Below the pieces are notes generated by a model. The model was not told where the DNA came from and made no database searches. It worked only from the letters and a program-made list of their open reading frames with translations. This document shows, piece after piece, positions 59,700 through 64,000 of a stretch of 64,000 nt of DNA. A program made the position numbers and the translations under genes. Each line of letters starts with the position of its first letter. Within the stretch, counting starts at the first letter, position 1. Source of the DNA: Utricularia gibba (taxonomy: Eukaryota; Streptophyta; Magnoliopsida; Lamiales; Lentibulariaceae). The stretch is taken from the NCBI GenBank assembly GCA_002189035.1, contig NEEC01000025.1:675300-739299 (forward strand). The letters are read 5' to 3'.

Positions 59700-59822
59700 A
59701 TATAATCATGAATTTCGAAAAACTAATATTATACTATTACTAAAGTATAAATACTGAATTTAAACCTTCAATTGAAATCTTAAATTATGAAAATAAAGTG
59801 TATTTTTAATAATATTAATATA
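59700..59822. repeat. Internal direct repeat unit 2 of the AT-rich element
   Basis: Second copy of the unit at 59412-59533, same orientation. Confidence 0.75.
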
Positions 59823-60135
59823 TCAAAAAAATGTATCCAATAAATTTATTAAAACTAAAAAATATAAAAAATCATAAAGATAAGATAAAATGAAAAAATA
59901 ACTCTATTTTTGTTAATATTACAAAGTTTTTATAAAGTTAATATAAATAAAAAAGTAAATGAAAAAAGTTGAGGTATTTACCCATTTAATCTTTTAAGGT
60001 AATATAAAAGTAATGACAAAAGATAAGGTATGTTACTAATTATATTTAAAAACTCAGGTAAAATAATAATAAATTTAAAAAGTAGGGTAATATGAAAATG
60101 TTTTTAAAAATGTAGAGTATTTCACTCATTTACTC

Positions 60136-60275
60136 TGTATGCCTCTGCTCTTGCTTCGAGAGCTGAGGGAGTACCCGAGGAGACAGTGACTGGCTTATTT
60201 CATTGTCGGGGTTTTCCCCAGATATGGGAGCGTCAATCCGCAGCGTCAATTGACTATCGGGGCTGTCTCTGCAAG
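60136..60275 (+). repeat. GIL1-type leader exon, copy B, apparent 5' UTR exon of mtKAS
   Basis: Matches the reverse complement of 49945-50090. It ends in the same donor context, TCTCTGCAAG/GTAAT, at 60276. An acceptor at 60434-60435 just before the mtKAS ATG (60447) completes a probable 5' UTR intron, the same architecture as the GIL1-like gene. The first ten bases double as the right target-site duplication of the Mutator-like insertion. Confidence 0.85.
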
Positions 60276-60446
60276 GTAATAAGCAGTGATTTCAGTAGGA
60301 TTTTGAGGTGACAAAACTGACGGAAACTAGATTGAACATAATGCTAGGGAACCTATTATGCTGCTAATTCTTCAATTCGGTCACCAATATGTTCCAGCTT
60401 TGACAAGAACTTCCATTTTCTGCTTTGATCCTTAGAGAGAATTACA

Positions 60447-63436
60447 ATGGCGAAACACCATATTGGTAGATCCCTCGCTTCAGTCATACAATCCAACCGC
60501 CTATCATCGTCTTGTGCTGTTGATCTGCCATCTATCTCATCTTCTTTGCGTAGGGTAGTTGTAACAGGTATGCCATTGTGTTATTTCCACTCCAATTCTG
60601 TTCCTTGCTCTGTCGTGGCTTTGGTTTTGATTTCCTCAAGTTGTAGGTTTAGGAATGGTAACTCCATTGGGCTGTGGTGTGGAAGTCACGTGGAAGCGTT
60701 TGGTTGAAGGAGAATGCGGAATCAGGGCAATCAATATAGACGATCTCAAGATGACTGGTTTCGATGTAGAGACTCAGATGCATACCTTTGATCAACTAAC
60801 TTCTAAAGTTGCTGGTGTCATACCCTGTGGATGCAACCCGTATGAATTTAATGAAGAGCTGTGGCTCAAACTAAAGGTATAGCTTTTTCCCCCTCATTTT
60901 TTTTCCATAATTCATTAGTGGGGCCCTTCTTGTACCGTTATTTGTCATGCTCGTGGATGGTTAATTGAGTTGGCAATATTTTGGATTTGGAAGATTTTTT
61001 TGGGTAGCAGTTAACACATCCTGATTATTATTTTAAGTTTGTTAAGTTTCTATTTGTGAATCACTCCAGGAACACAGGTCGACGTCCAGGTTCATAGGCT
61101 ATGCATTGTGTGCTGCAGACGAGGCTCTAAGGGATGCAAATTATTTACCCCAAAGTCAACAGGAGAAGGAAAAAACGGTAGTCTTTTTGTGGAGTGTGGC
61201 TGATGTCACATTTTCTTTTGCTGCAAACATCTGAGTTCTACAGTAAGTATGAACAGGGGGTTTCGATTGGTGCTGGAACTGGCAGCATGAGTGATATATT
61301 GGATGCTTCAAGAATGATTATTGAGAAGGTGGATTGCTTTTTCCTGCTACCAAGTATTTGCTGTTCTTCCATTATGTCTGATGGTTGAGAACTTCTGTTC
61401 TATTTTTATTTAAATCTAGAAACTACGCAAGCTAAGTCCATTTTTCGTTCCAAGGATGTTAGTTAACATGGCGTCTGGTCATGTGAGCATGAAGTATGGT
61501 TTCCAGGTATTTGCATATAACTCCTCAACTTTATGGACGCGATACTGATATCTTTTCACTGACAATGCTTTTATTTTTTGTTCATGAAATTAATCTTGTT
61601 TTCTATTTAAAGCCAATTGCAGTCCTAAAGCTGGTGACGCCTTTTCATTTTTTGTCCATGTCTGTTCCTATTTCTCAATATATATGTTGTTTACATTTCT
61701 GATGTATCACATCTTTTATTTGGTAGATAGTGTTTACATTGTAGTCTTGGTTTTGAATGTAGGGCCCAAATCATGCTGCAGTAACAGCATGTGCAACTGG
61801 TGCACATTGTATTGGAGATGCTGCTAGGATGATTCTATTTGGGGATGCTGATGTTATGGTGGCTGGTGGTACTGAGGCATGCATTGATGCTCTATCAATA
61901 GGAGGCTTCTGCAGGTAATAATTATATATTCAATTGCTGTGTAAATAATTCTTGTTCGGATCTCTGCTTGATAGTCTCTATGGTCTTCTCTTTTGGGCTA
62001 GCCTTTCAATCAGGTAGCCACCCAGTTGTTTATTCATGAATCTCTCTCGAATTTCCAGGTTCCAAATACAATTTCTTTAACTAATTCTTGTTTTGTGAAC
62101 AGGTCCAGGGCGTTGTCAACCAAATACAACACAGTTCCCAGAGAATCCTCAAGACCTTTTGATTCAAACCGCGATGGTTTTGTGTGAGTAATCTGATCTG
62201 TGTAATTATGTGTTCTTGAAGAATGTTATTTAATGCACTTCTTAAACACAGAATAGGTGAAGGTTCTGGAGTTATTGTTTTGGAGGTGTGTTTTCTTCAG
62301 TATTATATTTTATTTCTGGTTTGAATGTAATGGCAATTAAATTCGCTCATGGAGTATAATGTCTGTAGCCTGAATGACATTGTTCTTCGAGATCACTATG
62401 CTCTTCGTTTTTAGGAATTAGAGCATGCAAAAAAGCGAGGAGCCGAAATATATGCAGAGTTCCGTGGTTATGGAATGTCTGGTAGTTTTCGTAGTCACGA
62501 ATTCTGTTATTTTAAAACCATGTAGCTCATGAGATTGCTTGCTGCTTCCTTAAGGTGACGCCTACCACATAACTCAACCTCACAATGACGGGAGGGGAGC
62601 TATTTTAGCCATGTCCCGTGCTCTCAAGCAGGTATTTTACTTCACACCCATTTTAGCATGGATGATTATCATTTCCTGTATTTCATGATGCAAATTTGAG
62701 TTATATTGCAGTGCAACCAGAATTAGTAGACACCAGTTTTCTTAACTTCAACAACAGACTTAAGGCACTAGAGGAGTGGAATTTTTTCTAATATTTCTTC
62801 TGTGCTGTGCTTGCAGTCCAGGCTGGGACCTGAGCAGGTGGATTACATCAATGCCCATGCAACTTCAACTCCTCTCGGTAATTTTGATTGCATTGCAGTG
62901 GGACTCCAGAGTAAGAGTAGTGGCTGTGGGATGGAAAGCCTGCTATGGTTGGACCAACATGGGTTTACACATTTGTAGGTGATCTAGTGGAAGCTAAGGC
63001 TATCCGTTCGTTTTTTGGGGATCATGCAACATGCGGTGCACTGGGCTTGTCCTCCACCAAGGTTTTTACTTTCCACCTTTATCAATAACATTCCAAGCTC
63101 TCCCTTATTAGCATTGCTTCGTGTTTTATGTGTCAAGGGTGCAACTGGGCATCTTCTTGGTGCAGCAGGTGCCGTTGAAGCAATTTTCTCCATACTAGCA
63201 GTAAAACACGTAAGCTCTTTATTTTTGCTGATATGAGCGAGGATGAATGCATCATAATATAATTGCAGGGCATAGCACCATTGACACTCAACCTAAAAGA
63301 ACCGGACCCTCTTGTATTCGGTGGGAAGTTCATGCCCCTGATGTCCTCCGAGACGAGGAGCATCAGGGTAGCGCTCTCCAACTCCTTCGGCTTTGGGGGA
63401 ACAAATTCATCCTTATTGTTTTCCTCGTTGGCTTGA
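60447..63436 (+). CDS. KAS (mtKAS): Mitochondrial 3-oxoacyl-[ACP] synthase (mtKAS)
   Basis: Fourteen exons: 60447-60567, 60647-60876, 61070-61177, 61257-61328, 61420-61506, 61763-61914, 62103-62183, 62252-62285, 62415-62481, 62555-62631, 62817-62877, 62979-63061, 63138-63209, 63269-63436. They sum to exactly 470 codons plus stop. A basic/Ser-rich presequence ([20 protein letters not shown]) precedes [20 protein letters not shown]. The Cys-His-His triad is complete: [16 protein letters not shown] (Cys), [13 protein letters not shown] (His), [15 protein letters not shown] (His). The C-terminus [15 protein letters not shown] is typical. mtKAS condenses malonyl-ACP with acyl-ACP in mitochondria and supplies octanoate for lipoic acid. 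The high exon number matches plant mtKAS rather than plastid KAS I/II. Confidence 0.95.
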
Positions 63437-63908
63437 CATCATAAACCATGCTTGAATATGTCATGATGAGCTTCTTTTATTTTGTCACAACCGAACTGAA
63501 GAGGCTGGAATCCCATGGGCAACATTTGATCCATCAGGTATCTCTCGCTAGTTTTGTGTTTTGTGGGGATAAAAACAGGGTTTTCATGGTTGCCTTTTTT
63601 GGCACGCCAATGTACCAGTTACTGCTCTTAGGGCTGTTCTTGGCGTCGCTAGCTGCGTTTTACATTTTCTTTAAGAACTCGAGTTGTTTTGGGGTCTCCC
63701 CATGCTAAGGGCTGACCCCAAAATGGAAGCTGATATGGGTACTGATCAAAATATGCGGGAGGCACGTAACTTGATGTAATACTTCGACCAACCCATTAGA
63801 TATTTATGTATTTTAAATGTTTTGAGCATTATCTCTGCTATAAACTAGTATAGAATGCTAAAGCTGAGTTACTCGCATCAGGGTTTGGGGTTGTTTTAAG
63901 GCCTCCCC
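63437..63908. other. mtKAS 3' flank and subtelomere-like spacer
   Basis: Holds the mtKAS 3' UTR. A short motif, ctccccatgctaaggg at about 63696, recurs as ctccccatgttaggg at about 63903, next to the telomeric repeats. A frame at 63448-63708 has no recognisable features and is not called. Confidence 0.5.
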
Positions 63909-63910
63909 AT

Positions 63911-64000
63911 GTTAGGGATTAGGGTTTATTAGGGTTTAGGGTTTAGGGTTTAGGGTTTATTAGGGTTTAGGGTTTATTAGGGTTTAGGGTTTAGGGTTTA
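63911..64000 (+). repeat. Telomere-type (TTTAGGG)n array with TTTATTAGGG variants
   Basis: From 63912 to the last base the sequence consists only of plant telomere units: six canonical TTTAGGG and three 10-mer TTTATTAGGG variants, after two degenerate units, and a partial unit at the edge. The G-rich strand runs 5'->3' towards the window end, the orientation of a true right-hand chromosome end. Confidence 0.9.

Larger units (their letters stand above)
59184..60135. mobile_element. Non-autonomous Mutator-like (MULE) DNA element
   Basis: A 952-bp, very AT-rich block flanked by a perfect 10-bp direct repeat; Mutator elements usually leave 9-11 bp. The left end GGGTGATTTTGTTAAATACC and the inverted right end GAGTAAATGAGTGAAATACT agree at 14 of the first 21 positions, an imperfect terminal inverted repeat of the GGGTAAAT...AAATACCC type seen in plant MULEs. 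No transposase frame is present. The interior holds a diverged direct repeat of about 120 bp (59412-59533 and 59700-59822). A paralogous sequence at 50.08 kb has the ATGCCTC site without insertion. Confidence 0.7.

Noticed and set aside
63448-63708. 86-codon frame after mtKAS as a subtelomeric gene
   Set aside because: It lies in the likely 3' UTR, has a hydrophobic but unstructured composition and no family resemblance.

Overview
The window is nuclear DNA of a flowering plant. Its genes have short GT-AG introns and belong to plant families: NAC, TCP, HD-Zip and B-box transcription factors, STIG1, trichome-birefringence-like, GIL1/DUF641, TTL, and several plastid or mitochondrial nuclear-encoded proteins. 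It also holds a plant Copia element primed by tRNA-iMet and ends in TTTAGGG repeats. I cannot name the species. Exon structures were assembled by hand from reading frames and splice sites, and most exon sums are consistent to the base.

Layout. 0-6 kb: 3' truncated TRM5 tRNA methyltransferase, a MITE-like repeat, a DUF4408/DUF761 protein and a small plastid-type zinc-ribbon membrane protein, all on the minus strand. 7-16 kb: a NAM-clade NAC gene, a STIG1-like secreted protein on the plus strand, and a second NAC gene with a miR164 site. 17-25 kb (plus): D-amino-acid transaminase-like enzyme, HD-Zip I factor, ERL1 exoribonuclease, DUF3082 plastid protein. 26-28 kb: TCP4-type factor with a miR319 site (minus). 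28-39 kb: ycf45/SPD1-like ATPase (plus), IPT9 tRNA isopentenyltransferase (minus), TTL protein (plus). 40-47 kb: a 56-residue membrane protein, a 4.7 kb Copia element and a PIP/CEP-like peptide precursor. 47-54 kb: GIL1-like (minus), TBL (plus), B-box factor (minus). 55-63 kb (plus): SNU13-like fragment, HNH protein, an AT-rich block containing a Mutator-like insertion, and mitochondrial KAS. The last 90 bases are telomere-type repeats oriented as at a right-hand chromosome end.

Three results stand out. (1) The 5' leader exon of the GIL1-like gene is present a second time, inverted, as the apparent leader exon of mtKAS, ending at an equivalent splice donor. (2) A ~950 bp AT-rich Mutator-like insertion sits in that second copy, flanked by a 10-bp direct repeat, and the GIL1 copy serves as its empty site. 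(3) Seven otherwise normal genes carry eight one-base losses, each explainable by a homopolymer one base too short, mostly G/C runs of 4-6. This looks like a systematic assembly error rather than seven independent pseudogenes.

No operon-like system is present; the genes act in unrelated pathways. No tRNA, rRNA or CRISPR was seen.
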